From positions 37,192 through 101,191 of the forward strand of contig NZ_FOMZ01000018.1 of the NCBI RefSeq assembly GCF_900112765.1: DNA of 64,000 nucleotides, written 5' to 3'. Shown piece after piece: positions 37,553 through 46,776 of the stretch; the first letter of the stretch is position 1, and each line of letters begins with the position of its first letter. The notes below the pieces were generated by a model. That model ran no database searches and was not told the DNA's origin. It saw only the letters and a list, made by a program, of their open reading frames with translations. Origin of the DNA: Actinopolyspora alba (lineage in GTDB: Bacteria > Actinomycetota > Actinomycetes > Mycobacteriales > Pseudonocardiaceae). The position numbers and the translations under genes were made by a program.

Positions 37553-38743
37553 ATGAGTGGACCGAGGGCCGACCGGAACGTGGCTGTCGTCGGAGGAGGG
37601 GTAGCCGGACCGACGCTCGCGGTCGGTCTCGCCCGATCGGGCTACCACGTGACCATCTACGAGGCGCACACGCGCCGGGTGCAGGACGTGGGCTCGTTCT
37701 TCAATCTGGCTCCTCTCGGACGCACTGTCCTGGAGGAGCTGGGAATCGATCACGTGCTTGAGAGCGGGACCGTCTGTACCGGCATCAGTTTCCGCAATCA
37801 CAAGGGACGGTGGCTCGCCAACAATCCGGAAACCACTACCAACATCATGCGCGGTGAACTCTCCGCCGCGCTTCGTGAGGCGGCGATCGACGAGGGAGTG
37901 GAACTCAAGCGCGAGAAGCGGTTGAGTTCCCTGACCGAACAGCCCGACGGCAGCTGGGAGCTGTCCTTCGCCGACGGTTCGACCGCCGAAGCGGATGTCG
38001 TGGTCGGTTCCGACGGGGTGCACTCGGACGTCCGCCGCCACGCGCTGCCGCGGGCGCCGGTGCCGAGCTACGCGGGCGTCATCGGCTCCGGAGGACTCTC
38101 GGAGGTGTCCGAACGCTTCGAGGTCGACGGTACGTTCCACATGACCTTCGGGCTGCGGGGTTTCTTCGGTTACCAGGTGATCAGCCCCGGCCGGATTCTC
38201 TGGTTCGAGAACCATTACGAGTCGGAGGAGCGAACCTTCAAGGAACTCGCGGACCTCACCGACGACGAGTGGATGGAATCCCTGGTCGAGCGGCACCGGA
38301 CGGACGCGCGGGAACTCCGCGAGATCATCCGGTCCGCCGCGGGGACGGTGTGGCGGTGGCCGGTGTACGAGGTGCCGCAGCTCGAACAGTGGCACCGGGG
38401 TACGGCCATGGTGATCGGGGACGCCGCGCACGCCATCCAGCCGCATCTCGGGATCGGGGCGACGCTGGCGTTGGAGGACGCCTACGAGCTGACCGCCGCA
38501 CTGCGTCGCCAGCCGGAGGTCACCACGGCCTTCGCGGAGTTCCAGGCCGACCGTCGCGCACGGGTGGCGGAGATGTGCAAGCAGGCCCAGCGCATGGGGT
38601 CGATCATGACGCCCCGGCACTGGTGGGAGCGGATGATGCGCGACCTGACCCTGCCGATGGCGATCAAGAAGGGGATCAAGCGCAGTGAGCAGGGCTTCGG
38701 GTACCGGCTGCACCCCTGGCCACCGACCAGTCAGGCCGCGTGA
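37553..38743 (+). CDS. Class A flavin monooxygenase (biosynthetic island)
   Basis: A 396-residue single-component FAD monooxygenase of the p-hydroxybenzoate/salicylate hydroxylase type. It has the FAD dinucleotide fold NVAVVGGGVAGPTLAVGLARSGYHVTIYEAH, the DG region VVVGSDGVHSDVRRHAL, and VIGDAAHAIQPHLGIGATLALEDAYEL near residue 285, which binds FAD and covers the active site. It uses NAD(P)H and O2 to hydroxylate an aromatic or enol substrate. GAGGAG lies before the ATG. It is the outermost recognised gene of the island; a role in modifying the salicyl or acyl part is inferred. Confidence 0.85.
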   Translation: MSGPRADRNVAVVGGGVAGPTLAVGLARSGYHVTIYEAHTRRVQDVGSFFNLAPLGRTVLEELGIDHVLESGTVCTGISFRNHKGRWLANNPETTTNIMRGELSAALREAAIDEGVELKREKRLSSLTEQPDGSWELSFADGSTAEADVVVGSDGVHSDVRRHALPRAPVPSYAGVIGSGGLSEVSERFEVDGTFHMTFGLRGFFGYQVISPGRILWFENHYESEERTFKELADLTDDEWMESLVERHRTDARELREIIRSAAGTVWRWPVYEVPQLEQWHRGTAMVIGDAAHAIQPHLGIGATLALEDAYELTAALRRQPEVTTAFAEFQADRRARVAEMCKQAQRMGSIMTPRHWWERMMRDLTLPMAIKKGIKRSEQGFGYRLHPWPPTSQAA

Positions 38744-38761
38744 CCGGGGGCGCAGCCCGAG

Positions 38762-39145
38762 TCACCGGAGTTCGCCGGTGATGATCCACAGGTGTCCGAA
38801 CGGATCGCGGATGCGGCCCGAGCGCTTGCCGTAAGCGCGGTTCTCGATCGGCACTATGGTTTCCGCGCCGTGGGCGATCATTTGTTCGCCCACGGCGTCC
38901 GGGTCCTCGGCGTCGATCTCCAGGAGGACCGGGGAGCCGCCGACGTCGTCGGGTGCGAGCCAGCCCCACTCCGAGACGGCGGGCGAGACCCGCAGGGAGG
39001 AATCGCCGATCTGGTGGTCGATCACGGAGGGACGGCCGTCGTCGAGCAGCGGAGCGCGGAACACTTCCTTGGCGCCGAAGGCTTCCCGGTAGAAAGTCGA
39101 CGCTTGGTCGGGGGAGTGCACGATGATGCGGGGAAACATGTACAT
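38762..39145 (-). CDS. VOC (glyoxalase/bleomycin-resistance) family protein
   Basis: A 127-residue VOC-fold protein (MYMFPRIIVHSPDQASTFYREAFGAKEV, LLEIDAEDPDAVGEQMIAHGAE, GKRSGRIRDPFGHLWIITGEL). The RIRDPFGHLW ending is typical of PhnB-like glyoxalases. It could be a metal enzyme or a binding/self-resistance protein. It converges on the monooxygenase gene with 18 bp between. The ATG at 39145 is chosen as the natural start; longer frames overlap the P450 gene. Confidence 0.8.
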   Translation of the reverse strand: MYMFPRIIVHSPDQASTFYREAFGAKEVFRAPLLDDGRPSVIDHQIGDSSLRVSPAVSEWGWLAPDDVGGSPVLLEIDAEDPDAVGEQMIAHGAETIVPIENRAYGKRSGRIRDPFGHLWIITGELR

Positions 39146-39216
39146 GAGCGCTATCCTAGCCGTAGGCAGGCGCCTGAGCGCACCATCTGCCACTCTCCTG
39201 TCACAGCCAGTGCACA

Positions 39217-40419
39217 CTACCTCCCGTGGCACAGCGTGACGGGGATGCTCCGATAGGAGCGGAAGGAGACGCTGGGGCGCCTTATGATCGGGCCGTTCAG
39301 CCGTGGCGGCTCCGCGGCGCGTGCCAGCCAGTCGACTACAGCGCGGCCCTCGACCAGCGCCAGTGCCGCCCCCAGACAATGGTGCGGTCCACCGCCGAAG
39401 CTGACGTGCGGATTGGGATCGCGGGTGATGTCGAGCTCGTCGGGCCGATCGAAGCGTGCCGGATCGTGGTTCGCCGCGCCGAGCAGGAGAACGAGTATCC
39501 GTCCCGCGCGCACGGTGCGTCCGTCGATCTCGACCGGTTCCCTGACGTAGCGGGCGGTGGCCTGGATCGGGGCGTCGTAGCGGAGCATCTCCGCGACGGC
39601 GTTTTCCGCCAGTTCGGGGCGCTCGCGCAGCAGCCGGAGCTGCTCGGGATTCGTGAGCAGCGCTGACCAGGTCGTCGAGATCAGGTTGGTCGTGGTCTCG
39701 AAACCGGCGAAGAACAGGAACACGACGTTGTCGATCAGCGTGGCCCGGTCCAGTTCAGGGGTCTCGCGCTCCGCCGCGAGCAGGTTGCTGATCAGGTCGT
39801 CGGCGGGCCTGCTGGCACGTTCCTCGACCAGAGTCGTGATGTAGTCCCGCAACCAGGTGACCGCCTCGTGCGCTCCTTGCCGTTCCTCGGACCGCACGTA
39901 CAGCGCGAACGCCTTGGCCAGTTCGACCGCGTGCGGGCGCACGGCCTCGCGATCGACGTCGGGGATGCCGATCAGCTCGCAGACCACCGTCACCGGCAGC
40001 GGGAAGGCGAGGTCGCTGACCACGTCCAAGTGACCACGTGACAGGGCCGAGCTCATCAGTTCGTCCACTTGCCCCGCCACGTAGCCGTAGAGTCGCCGCA
40101 TCAGCGGCGGGCTGAACGAGTGGTGCATGATCCGGCGCCAGAACGTGTGCGTCGGAGGGTCCTGGTCCAGCACGATGCGCTGCAGGAAGTCGTTGGCGGG
40201 GCCGGTGCCGTTGGAGAACTCGTGGTACTCGGCCGGGTACTGGTGTCCCAACCGCCGGTCCTTGAGCAGCCGGGACACGTCCGCGTGGTGCGAGGCCACC
40301 CACTGCCCGGCGGCGCCACGCGCCAGCCGTCCGGATTCCCGGACCTCGGCGTACACCGTGTAGGGGGAGTCGAGTACGCGCGGATCGTTCGAGTCGAACT
40401 TCGCCGGGATCTGTCGCAT
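39217..40419 (-). CDS. Cytochrome P450 (first of divergent pair)
   Basis: A 400-residue soluble bacterial P450 (CYP105/107-like). The I-helix oxygen-binding motif is FLFFAGFETTTNL near residue 238, the ExxR motif is in EMLRYDAP, and the haem-ligand loop is FGGGPHHCLGAALA near 345. The ATG at 40419 is chosen (MRQIPAKFDSND), with GAGGGTGG upstream. It faces away from a related P450 at 40572; both share a GPANDFLQRIV-type segment, so they are probably diverged paralogues. A ferredoxin partner is not seen nearby. The substrate is likely a carrier-bound or released intermediate of the island. Confidence 0.9.
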   Translation of the reverse strand: MRQIPAKFDSNDPRVLDSPYTVYAEVRESGRLARGAAGQWVASHHADVSRLLKDRRLGHQYPAEYHEFSNGTGPANDFLQRIVLDQDPPTHTFWRRIMHHSFSPPLMRRLYGYVAGQVDELMSSALSRGHLDVVSDLAFPLPVTVVCELIGIPDVDREAVRPHAVELAKAFALYVRSEERQGAHEAVTWLRDYITTLVEERASRPADDLISNLLAAERETPELDRATLIDNVVFLFFAGFETTTNLISTTWSALLTNPEQLRLLRERPELAENAVAEMLRYDAPIQATARYVREPVEIDGRTVRAGRILVLLLGAANHDPARFDRPDELDITRDPNPHVSFGGGPHHCLGAALALVEGRAVVDWLARAAEPPRLNGPIIRRPSVSFRSYRSIPVTLCHGR

Positions 40420-40571
40420 CCCTGTCTGCCACCCTCGCTGTCGCACGTTCCGGTCGAATCCGAGCCTCGCAGAGCTACGGCGAATCGGCGCCGAACCTGT
40501 CGTCGAACCTTCGCGACCGGCCCGGGGAGCGCGCCGTGCCGACTAGTCTGACCTCGACTTGGAGGTGCTTC

Positions 40572-41789
40572 ATGCTGTCGGACATGCCGCGGTACGTGCT
40601 CGACGACGCCAGGGACGTGCCGGATCCGTATCCGGTCTACCGGCGGCTCAGGGAGTACGGACCGGTGTGTCGGGGAGGTCCGGGCCAGTGGGTCTTCTCG
40701 CGGCACGCCGAGGTCAGCGCGCTGCTGCGCGACCCGCGCCTGGGGCGCGAGTACCCCGAGCGGTACCAGGCGATGTCCGTCGGGGAAGGACCGGCAAACG
40801 ACTACCTGCGGCGTATCGTGATCAACCGCGACCACGAGGGCCACGTCAGGTTGCGGCGGCTGCTGACCAAAGCGCTCAACCCCGCGATGGTGCGCGCGTT
40901 GACCGAGCCGGTCCGCGCGCTCGTGGATCGGATACTCGACGGGTTGGCGGAGCGCGGTACGTGGGACCTGGTGTCCGATCTGGCCGTTCCCGTGCCGGTA
41001 TCGGTGATGAGCGAACTGCTCGACATCCCGGCGGCCGACCGCGACATGATCGCACGGTGGTCGACCTCGCTGGCGCAGGCTTTCGCGGTGTTCATTCCCG
41101 AGGACAAGCGGCAGGAGGCGCACGATGCCGTCGTCCGGCTCCGCGAGTACTTCGCCGATCTCCTTCGCGAGCGGCGTCGCGAACCGGGTGACGACCTGCT
41201 GTCGCGGATGATCGCCGCGGACCGTGAAGGTACCGAGCCGCTCACCGACGAGGAGATCGTCGACAACGCGCTCTTCGTGTACTACGCGGGCTTCGAGACC
41301 ACCACCAACGTGATAGCCACCGGTGGGAACGTCCTGATCGGCCAGCCGGGAACCCAGCGCGAGCTGCGCGCGAACCCCCACCTCGTCGGGACCGCGCTGG
41401 AGGAGTTCATGCGTTACGACGCGCCGATCCACACCACGTCGAGGCTGGTTCTGGAACCGATCGAGATCTCCGGGCACACCCTACGGCCGCGTCGGGTCGT
41501 GGTGCTGCTGCTGGCCTCGGCGAATCACGACGATTCGGTCTTCGACAATCCCGACCGGATCGATCTGACCCGCTCGCCCAATCCGCACCTGAGTTTCGGG
41601 GGCGGGGTCCACCACTGCCTCGGCGCGGCGCTGGCCCGGGTCGAAGGCGCTGTTCTGTTCGAGCGGCTGGTGGCCCGCTTCGCTCACCTCGAACCCGCCG
41701 GGACCGCCGGCTGGAATCCCAGCAGCGGCGGTTTCCGGTACCCGTACTGGGCCTACGAGAGCATTCCCGTCACAGCCCGCGCCGCCTGA
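40572..41789 (+). CDS. Cytochrome P450 (second of divergent pair)
   Basis: A 405-residue P450 with I-helix YYAGFETTTN near residue 236, ExxR in EEFMRYDAP and haem loop FGGGVHHCLGAALARVEG near 340. The ATG at 40572 follows GGAGGTG by 4 bases. It is divergent from the P450 at 40419, with a 152-bp shared promoter region. It keeps all canonical residues. It probably hydroxylates or couples part of the island's product; which part is not visible. Confidence 0.9.
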   Translation: MLSDMPRYVLDDARDVPDPYPVYRRLREYGPVCRGGPGQWVFSRHAEVSALLRDPRLGREYPERYQAMSVGEGPANDYLRRIVINRDHEGHVRLRRLLTKALNPAMVRALTEPVRALVDRILDGLAERGTWDLVSDLAVPVPVSVMSELLDIPAADRDMIARWSTSLAQAFAVFIPEDKRQEAHDAVVRLREYFADLLRERRREPGDDLLSRMIAADREGTEPLTDEEIVDNALFVYYAGFETTTNVIATGGNVLIGQPGTQRELRANPHLVGTALEEFMRYDAPIHTTSRLVLEPIEISGHTLRPRRVVVLLLASANHDDSVFDNPDRIDLTRSPNPHLSFGGGVHHCLGAALARVEGAVLFERLVARFAHLEPAGTAGWNPSSGGFRYPYWAYESIPVTARAA

Positions 41790-41801
41790 ACGTCGTTCGG
41801 C

Positions 41802-41833
41802 GCTCGCCCGGAGTCGAGAACGTCCGGGCGAGC
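41802..41833. terminator. Bidirectional terminator between P450 and AMP ligase
   Basis: GCTCGCCCGGA and TCCGGGCGAGC are perfect 11-base arms with a 10-base loop, 12 bp after the P450 stop and between convergent genes. Confidence 0.7.
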
Positions 41834-41895
41834 TCTCGTGGTCGCGGAGTTCGCTCGGTGTGACCGGCGGACAGTACCGACACACCCGGTGGAAC

Positions 41896-43536
41896 TCAAC
41901 CGGTCGGGGTCGGGCTGGCCGCGTCCTCGCGGAGACTCGTCTTGTCGATCTTCCCGACCGGTGTGCGCGGCAGGGCCGGTAGCAGTCGCAGATCGTCGGG
42001 CAGCTTGAAGACGGCCAGTCCCCTGGCGGTCAGGTAACGCTTGAGGTCGGAGAGGCTGAGTTCGTCCTCACCGGACAGTACGACGTAGGCGACGGAGGCC
42101 TCACCCAGCTCGGTGTCGGGACGGCTGACGAGGGCAGCCTCGCTGATCCGCTCGTGACCGCGCAGGTGGAACTCCACTTCCTCGGCCGAGACCTTCTCGC
42201 CGCCGCGATTGATGGTGTCCTTGACGCGCCCGGCGATGACCAGGTTCCCCTCGGGCGTCATCCGGGCGAGATCACCGGTTCGGAAGAATCCGTCCGGTGT
42301 GAACGCGGCGCGGTTCGCCTCTGGGGCGTTCCAGTACCCGCGGATCGTGTACGGCCCCCGCGTGATGAGTTCTCCGATCTCCCCGGGCGGCACGTCGCGC
42401 GATTCCTCGTCCACTATGCGCACCTCGTCGTGCGCCGACAGCGGTCGACCCTCCGTTCCGTGGATGACTTCCTCGGGGTCGTCGAGCCGGGTGTAGGTCA
42501 GCAATCCCTCGCCGATGCCGAACCAGTTGCTGATCCGACATCCCAGTGCCTCCTGGGTGTGCCGAGCCGCCTCCTCGTCGAATTTCGAGCTGCCGACCTG
42601 CAACAGCACATCGCTCATGTCGACTTTTCGGGTGGTACTCGCGGACGACCACAGCGCGGCCACGGCGGGCACCACGGTCGTGTGGGTGACTCCCTCCCGT
42701 TCGATCAGGCCGAAGACCTCGTCGGGGGCCGCGCTCGCCGCGAACACCGCTGTCCCTCCCACGAGCAGCGCTCCCCACACCCCGGGGCAGCCCAGGGCCG
42801 CGTTGTGGGCGGCCGGGTTGACGGCGAGGTATACCGATTCCCGGCCGAACCGGAGGGCCTCGGCGCAGCCACGTATGTTGAGGGCGTAGTCGTCGTGCGT
42901 CCGCGGGATCAGCTTGGGCTTGCCGGTGCTCCCGCCGGAGAGCAGCAGCAGCGCCACGCCGGACGGGTCCACCTCCGGAAGTGAATCGGTCACCGAACCC
43001 GCTCCGGTGCTCCGGATCGTCTCGAGCGAGGTGAACTCCTGGGCGTCGCCACGGACCACGCAGCGCAGGTCGGGTGTCGTCTCCCGCAGGTGGCGGGCGA
43101 TTCTTCGGTAATCGAAACCGTGAAAGCGGTCGGTCGTCACGTAGCCGACCGCCTCGGCGACCTCGGCGAGGTGCTCGATCTCGGTGCGACGATGGCCCGG
43201 CAGCGCCAGCACGGGGATGATGCCTGCCCGCAGCATGCCGACGGTCACGGTGAGGAACTCGACCACATTGGGCAGTTGCACCACGACGCGATCGCCGGGG
43301 CCGATGCCCGTGGCCAGGAGACCGCGGGATATCTCGTCGGCTTCGGCACGCAGCTGAGCGTGACTGATCCTCCGGTGGTGGTCGACTCCGGCCGTCGCGT
43401 CCGGCACTTCGTCCGCCATGGCGGTGAGGGCCGTTCCGAGGGGAACGCCCTGCCACAGTCCCGCCCGCCGATAACGCTCGGCATCGGCCGCGGGCCACGC
43501 GGTGAACTTGTCGGTCATCGGGAAGTCGTCGGTCAT
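41896..43536 (-). CDS. Aryl-AMP ligase, salicylate type (PchD/YbtE/DhbE family)
   Basis: A 546-residue stand-alone adenylating enzyme that activates an aryl acid and loads it on an aryl carrier domain. Family marks are LLLSGGSTGKPKLIPRTHDDY (P-loop), AAHNAALGCPGVWGALL, WFGIGEGL, TGDLARMTPEGNLVIAGRVKDTINRGGEKVSAEEVE and PVGKIDK (the catalytic lysine). In DHB-specific DhbE/EntE the position after HN(x)4 is Ser; in salicylate-specific enzymes it is Cys, as here (GCPG). Salicylate is therefore the more likely substrate. The ATG at 43536 has GAGGA 7-8 bases upstream. No salicylate synthase is in the window. Confidence 0.9.
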   Translation of the reverse strand: MTDDFPMTDKFTAWPAADAERYRRAGLWQGVPLGTALTAMADEVPDATAGVDHHRRISHAQLRAEADEISRGLLATGIGPGDRVVVQLPNVVEFLTVTVGMLRAGIIPVLALPGHRRTEIEHLAEVAEAVGYVTTDRFHGFDYRRIARHLRETTPDLRCVVRGDAQEFTSLETIRSTGAGSVTDSLPEVDPSGVALLLLSGGSTGKPKLIPRTHDDYALNIRGCAEALRFGRESVYLAVNPAAHNAALGCPGVWGALLVGGTAVFAASAAPDEVFGLIEREGVTHTTVVPAVAALWSSASTTRKVDMSDVLLQVGSSKFDEEAARHTQEALGCRISNWFGIGEGLLTYTRLDDPEEVIHGTEGRPLSAHDEVRIVDEESRDVPPGEIGELITRGPYTIRGYWNAPEANRAAFTPDGFFRTGDLARMTPEGNLVIAGRVKDTINRGGEKVSAEEVEFHLRGHERISEAALVSRPDTELGEASVAYVVLSGEDELSLSDLKRYLTARGLAVFKLPDDLRLLPALPRTPVGKIDKTSLREDAASPTPTG

Positions 43537-43757
43537 CGGCAATCCTCACAAGACGGCGCGGTTGCGGTCGCGTGTGGCTTTCGCGGGGCGCGTGACGGGC
43601 GCCTGCGGCCAGTTTCGAGCAGTTGACGCAAGCGATCCGGCGTCGCGACAGAGCTTTGAAAGAGACGACCGGTGTCGTGAACGCGTCTCCTACTGTTCCG
43701 AACTGGTCGGTCGTGGACACGCGGTCGGCTTTCCACCCGTCGAGCAGGGGGAGATCG

Positions 43758-45425
43758 ATGACCGGCAGCGCGGTTCATCCACTGGAGTGGCTGGAACGGC
43801 CACGCGCGGACACCAGCGTGGAGTTCTTCGACGCCGAGTCGGCCGGTCGAACGTCGTACACCGATATCGCCGCACGTGCTCTGGGCACAGCGGGCGGCCT
43901 GGTGGAGTGCGGCGTGGCGGCCGGTTCCGTGGTCCCGCTGCTGTGTCGGACCGGACCGGATCTGATCGCGGGGTTCTACGGTGTCCAGGCCGCCGGTTGC
44001 GCGGTGTCGGTGCTCGCGCCGCCCACACGAATGTCCGGCGACGAGAACCGCGAGCGGGTTAGGCGGGTGCTCGACGCCCTGGAAGCCGACGTGCTCGTGG
44101 TCGACGCGCATCATGAGCACTACGCGCGCCAGGTGGTCACCGATCCCGACTTCGCCGCCCGGCGAACCGTGCGGCTGCTTGTGCTGGAAGAGCTGGCGAT
44201 GGCCGATCCGGTGCGACGCGACGCCGCTGAGCTCGCGATCGTACAGTTCACCTCCGGCAGTTCCGGTCGGCCGCGCGCCGTGCTGATCTCCCACGACGCC
44301 CTGGCGGCCAACGTCGCGGCGATCCGCGCCTGGGAGGGCGCCACCGAACGCGACGCCTGGTGTTCCTGGTTGCCGATGCACCACGACATGGGGCTGATCG
44401 GCTGCATGGTCGTCCCGGTATCGGGGGGAACCAACGGTCTCTCCGTGTGCACCCCCGAGAGCTTCCTCCGGCATCCGCTGGCCTACCTGCGCCGGTTCGA
44501 CCGAGGCGGTGCCACCATCACCGCCACCCCCACCTTCGGGCTGCGCCGCGTCGTCGAACGGGTGCGCCCCGATGATCTCGACGGGCTGGACCTCTCCCAC
44601 TGGCGAGCCGTGATCGTCGGCGCGGAACGGATCGATCCCACCCTCGCCAGGTCGTTCACCGAACTGCTGGCCGACCACGGCCTCGACGCGCGCGCCCTCA
44701 CCCCCGCCTACGGGCTCGCGGAGAGCACGCTCGCCGTCACAGGGGTGTCGGTGCGCGAGAACCCGGCCAGCGTGCGGGTCCGCCGCGGCGAACTGGCGGT
44801 CGGCGCGCCCGTGCGCACCGATGTCTCGGACCTGGACGAGGACGGGATCGTCGATGTGATCAGCTGCGGCAGACCGCTCGCCGGAACGGACGTTCTGCTG
44901 GTCGACGCGAACGGCGAGCCCGTGCCCGAGGGACACCTCGGTGAGCTCGTGGTCACTGGGGACTCGCTCGCCGACGGTTACCTGGACGACGCGCCGGAGG
45001 GCGCGCGGGCCGCCGACACCGCGTTCCGGAACGGCAGGCTGCACACCCGCGACGTGGCCTTCGAGCGGGACGGCGAGGTGTACGTCCTCGGCAGACTGGG
45101 CGACGGCATCAAGGTCAACGCGCGGTTCCTCCTCGCGGAGGACGTCGAGATGGCGCTCGGTCGTGCGGGGTTGGATCTCAACCGCGTCTGCGTGGTGCTC
45201 GGGGAGGTCGCTTCACGGGCTCACGCCTACGCCGTCCTCGAAGAGCTCGACGCCGACTGCGCGGCGATCGCCGATCGGGTGCTGGGCTCGACGTGTCCCG
45301 GCGCGACGCGACACGTCGAGCGCGTTCCCCGCGGGACCATCCCCCGCACCACCAGCGGCAAGTACCGGCGTCGGGAGCTGTGGCTCACGCTGAGCCATTC
45401 CAGCCGGGTGGAGCGACCCACCTGA
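43758..45425 (+). CDS. Fatty-acyl-AMP ligase-like enzyme
   Basis: A 555-residue adenylating enzyme of the FAAL branch. Evidence: IVQFTSGSSGRPRAVLISHDAL (P-loop), WLPMHHDMGLIGCMVVPV (characteristic of FAALs), TPAYGLAESTLAVT, GRLGDGIKVNARFLLAEDVE and TTSGKYRR near the end. FAALs activate a carboxylic acid, usually a fatty acid, as acyl-AMP and pass it to a carrier protein rather than to CoA. A carrier protein gene lies 25 bp downstream. The ATG at 43758 follows GGGGGAG. The acid used, fatty or aromatic, is unknown. Confidence 0.82.
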   Translation: MTGSAVHPLEWLERPRADTSVEFFDAESAGRTSYTDIAARALGTAGGLVECGVAAGSVVPLLCRTGPDLIAGFYGVQAAGCAVSVLAPPTRMSGDENRERVRRVLDALEADVLVVDAHHEHYARQVVTDPDFAARRTVRLLVLEELAMADPVRRDAAELAIVQFTSGSSGRPRAVLISHDALAANVAAIRAWEGATERDAWCSWLPMHHDMGLIGCMVVPVSGGTNGLSVCTPESFLRHPLAYLRRFDRGGATITATPTFGLRRVVERVRPDDLDGLDLSHWRAVIVGAERIDPTLARSFTELLADHGLDARALTPAYGLAESTLAVTGVSVRENPASVRVRRGELAVGAPVRTDVSDLDEDGIVDVISCGRPLAGTDVLLVDANGEPVPEGHLGELVVTGDSLADGYLDDAPEGARAADTAFRNGRLHTRDVAFERDGEVYVLGRLGDGIKVNARFLLAEDVEMALGRAGLDLNRVCVVLGEVASRAHAYAVLEELDADCAAIADRVLGSTCPGATRHVERVPRGTIPRTTSGKYRRRELWLTLSHSSRVERPT

Positions 45426-45450
45426 GAAGGTCGAGAACTGGAGAACGCGG

Positions 45451-45729
45451 ATGTATTACACGGCGGAGGAAGTCCGCGAGACCGTGCTCGGGATCATCGA
45501 GCAGCTCGCACCGGAGCCGACTCGGTTCGATCCGGCGAAGAATCTGCACCTGGTCGACGATCTCGGCTTCCACTCCCTGGCCCTGCTGGAGCTGGCCTTC
45601 GCGATCGAGGACGACTTCGACCTGCCACCGATCGACGAGGAAACCGGGCGAAGCATTCAGACCACGGAGCGGGTCCTGGAGTACGTCATCGGTCAGCTCA
45701 CGGCTCAGGAACAGCTCGTCTCTTCCTGA
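45451..45729 (+). CDS. Stand-alone acyl carrier protein
   Basis: A 92-residue carrier protein. The phosphopantetheine serine is in DDLGFHSLALLELAFAIEDDF (Ser near residue 41). A histidine replaces the usual Asp before the serine (LGFHS rather than LGxDS). It is placed between the FAAL-like ligase and an alpha/beta hydrolase on one transcript, so it most likely carries the acyl group activated by the ligase. It needs a phosphopantetheinyl transferase, not found in the window. Confidence 0.85.
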   Translation: MYYTAEEVRETVLGIIEQLAPEPTRFDPAKNLHLVDDLGFHSLALLELAFAIEDDFDLPPIDEETGRSIQTTERVLEYVIGQLTAQEQLVSS

Positions 45730-45764
45730 GCACCACCGAGCCCGCCCCGAGGAAGGGAAACCGC

Positions 45765-46643
45765 ATGAAGGCAACACTGCCGACCGAGGTCACGTTGAGC
45801 TACGACATCTTCGGTCCGGAGGACGGTCCGGTCGTCGTGCTCGTTCCGGGACAGCACCAGGCTTCCCTGTTCGAGGACGTGCAGGTGCCGTACCTGACCA
45901 GGATGGGGTACCGGGTCGTGACCTTCGACCTGCGTGGCGTCGCGCCGTCGGAGGAAACCCCGCCGCCTTACACCGTCGAATTGCTCGCCGAGGACCTGGC
46001 CGCGCTCAACGAGCTGCTGGGGCTCGGTGCGTGCACCTACATCGGGTATTCCGTCGGGGCGATGATCCTGCTGGAGTTCGCGATGAAGCGTCCCGACCTG
46101 GTCGAGCGCGCGGCTCTGATCGGCGTGCCGTGGAAAGCCAGCAAGCTCCAGGAGGCCATCCAGGCCGAAGCCGTGACGCGATTGCAGTCGGACCAGAAGG
46201 TTCCGGCGCTGCTCGAAGGCGTGTATCGCGCGATGTACTTGTTCGGACCGCGAGCGCTGAACCGCGACGCGTTCATCGCACCGTTCCTGGAAGGCCTGCA
46301 GGGTTGGGCCGAGTCCGGCGGCCACGGCGCGATCGGCCACGCGGAGGCCGCTCGGATGTTCCGTCCCTCCGAACAGGAGGTCGCCGAGATCCGCGTGCCG
46401 TTGCTCGTCGTCGGCATGGAGCACGACATCGTCGCGCCGCGGCAGTACGCGCGGGAACTGGCCGAACTGATTCCGACCGCCGAGTACACCGAGATCCGGA
46501 ACAGCGGCCACGCGTCCCTGCTGGAGAAACCGACCGAGGTCAACAACCTGGTCGGGGAGTACCTGCGAACCGGCAGGATCGGGAAACCCCTCAGCGGCAC
46601 CCGGGCACGCGAGCGGGAGTCCGACGACAGCCACGCGACCTGA
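45765..46643 (+). CDS. Alpha/beta hydrolase of the FAAL-ACP unit
   Basis: A 292-residue alpha/beta hydrolase. It has the oxyanion strand VVVLVPGQHQAS, YRVVTFDLRGVAPSEE, the nucleophile elbow GYSVGAMILLEF (Ser near residue 96), the acid in GMEHDIVAP and the catalytic His in NSGHASLLEKPTEV. It starts 35 bp after the ACP gene, so it probably works on the ACP-bound product, as a releasing thioesterase or acyltransferase. This could matter because the terminal NRPS thioesterase lacks its serine. Confidence 0.83.
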   Translation: MKATLPTEVTLSYDIFGPEDGPVVVLVPGQHQASLFEDVQVPYLTRMGYRVVTFDLRGVAPSEETPPPYTVELLAEDLAALNELLGLGACTYIGYSVGAMILLEFAMKRPDLVERAALIGVPWKASKLQEAIQAEAVTRLQSDQKVPALLEGVYRAMYLFGPRALNRDAFIAPFLEGLQGWAESGGHGAIGHAEAARMFRPSEQEVAEIRVPLLVVGMEHDIVAPRQYARELAELIPTAEYTEIRNSGHASLLEKPTEVNNLVGEYLRTGRIGKPLSGTRARERESDDSHAT

Positions 46644-46669
46644 AGCGGGCCGTCCGCACGGGAAAGCGG

Positions 46670-46724
46670 GGCGGGGAGACCCCGCCGGCGGTGGCTCTTT
46701 CCGACCTTCCCAGCGCCGGAAAGA
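46670..46724. terminator. Tandem hairpins between convergent genes
   Basis: GGCGGGG-AGA-CCCCGCC (46670-46686) is followed by TCTTTCCG and CGGAAAGA (46696-46703 and 46717-46724) with a 13-base loop. They separate the hydrolase from the convergent methyltransferase. Confidence 0.6.
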
Positions 46725-46776
46725 CCCCGCCGACCGGCGACACGAGCCGACCGGCAACACGAGGTGAAAGCGCCGG

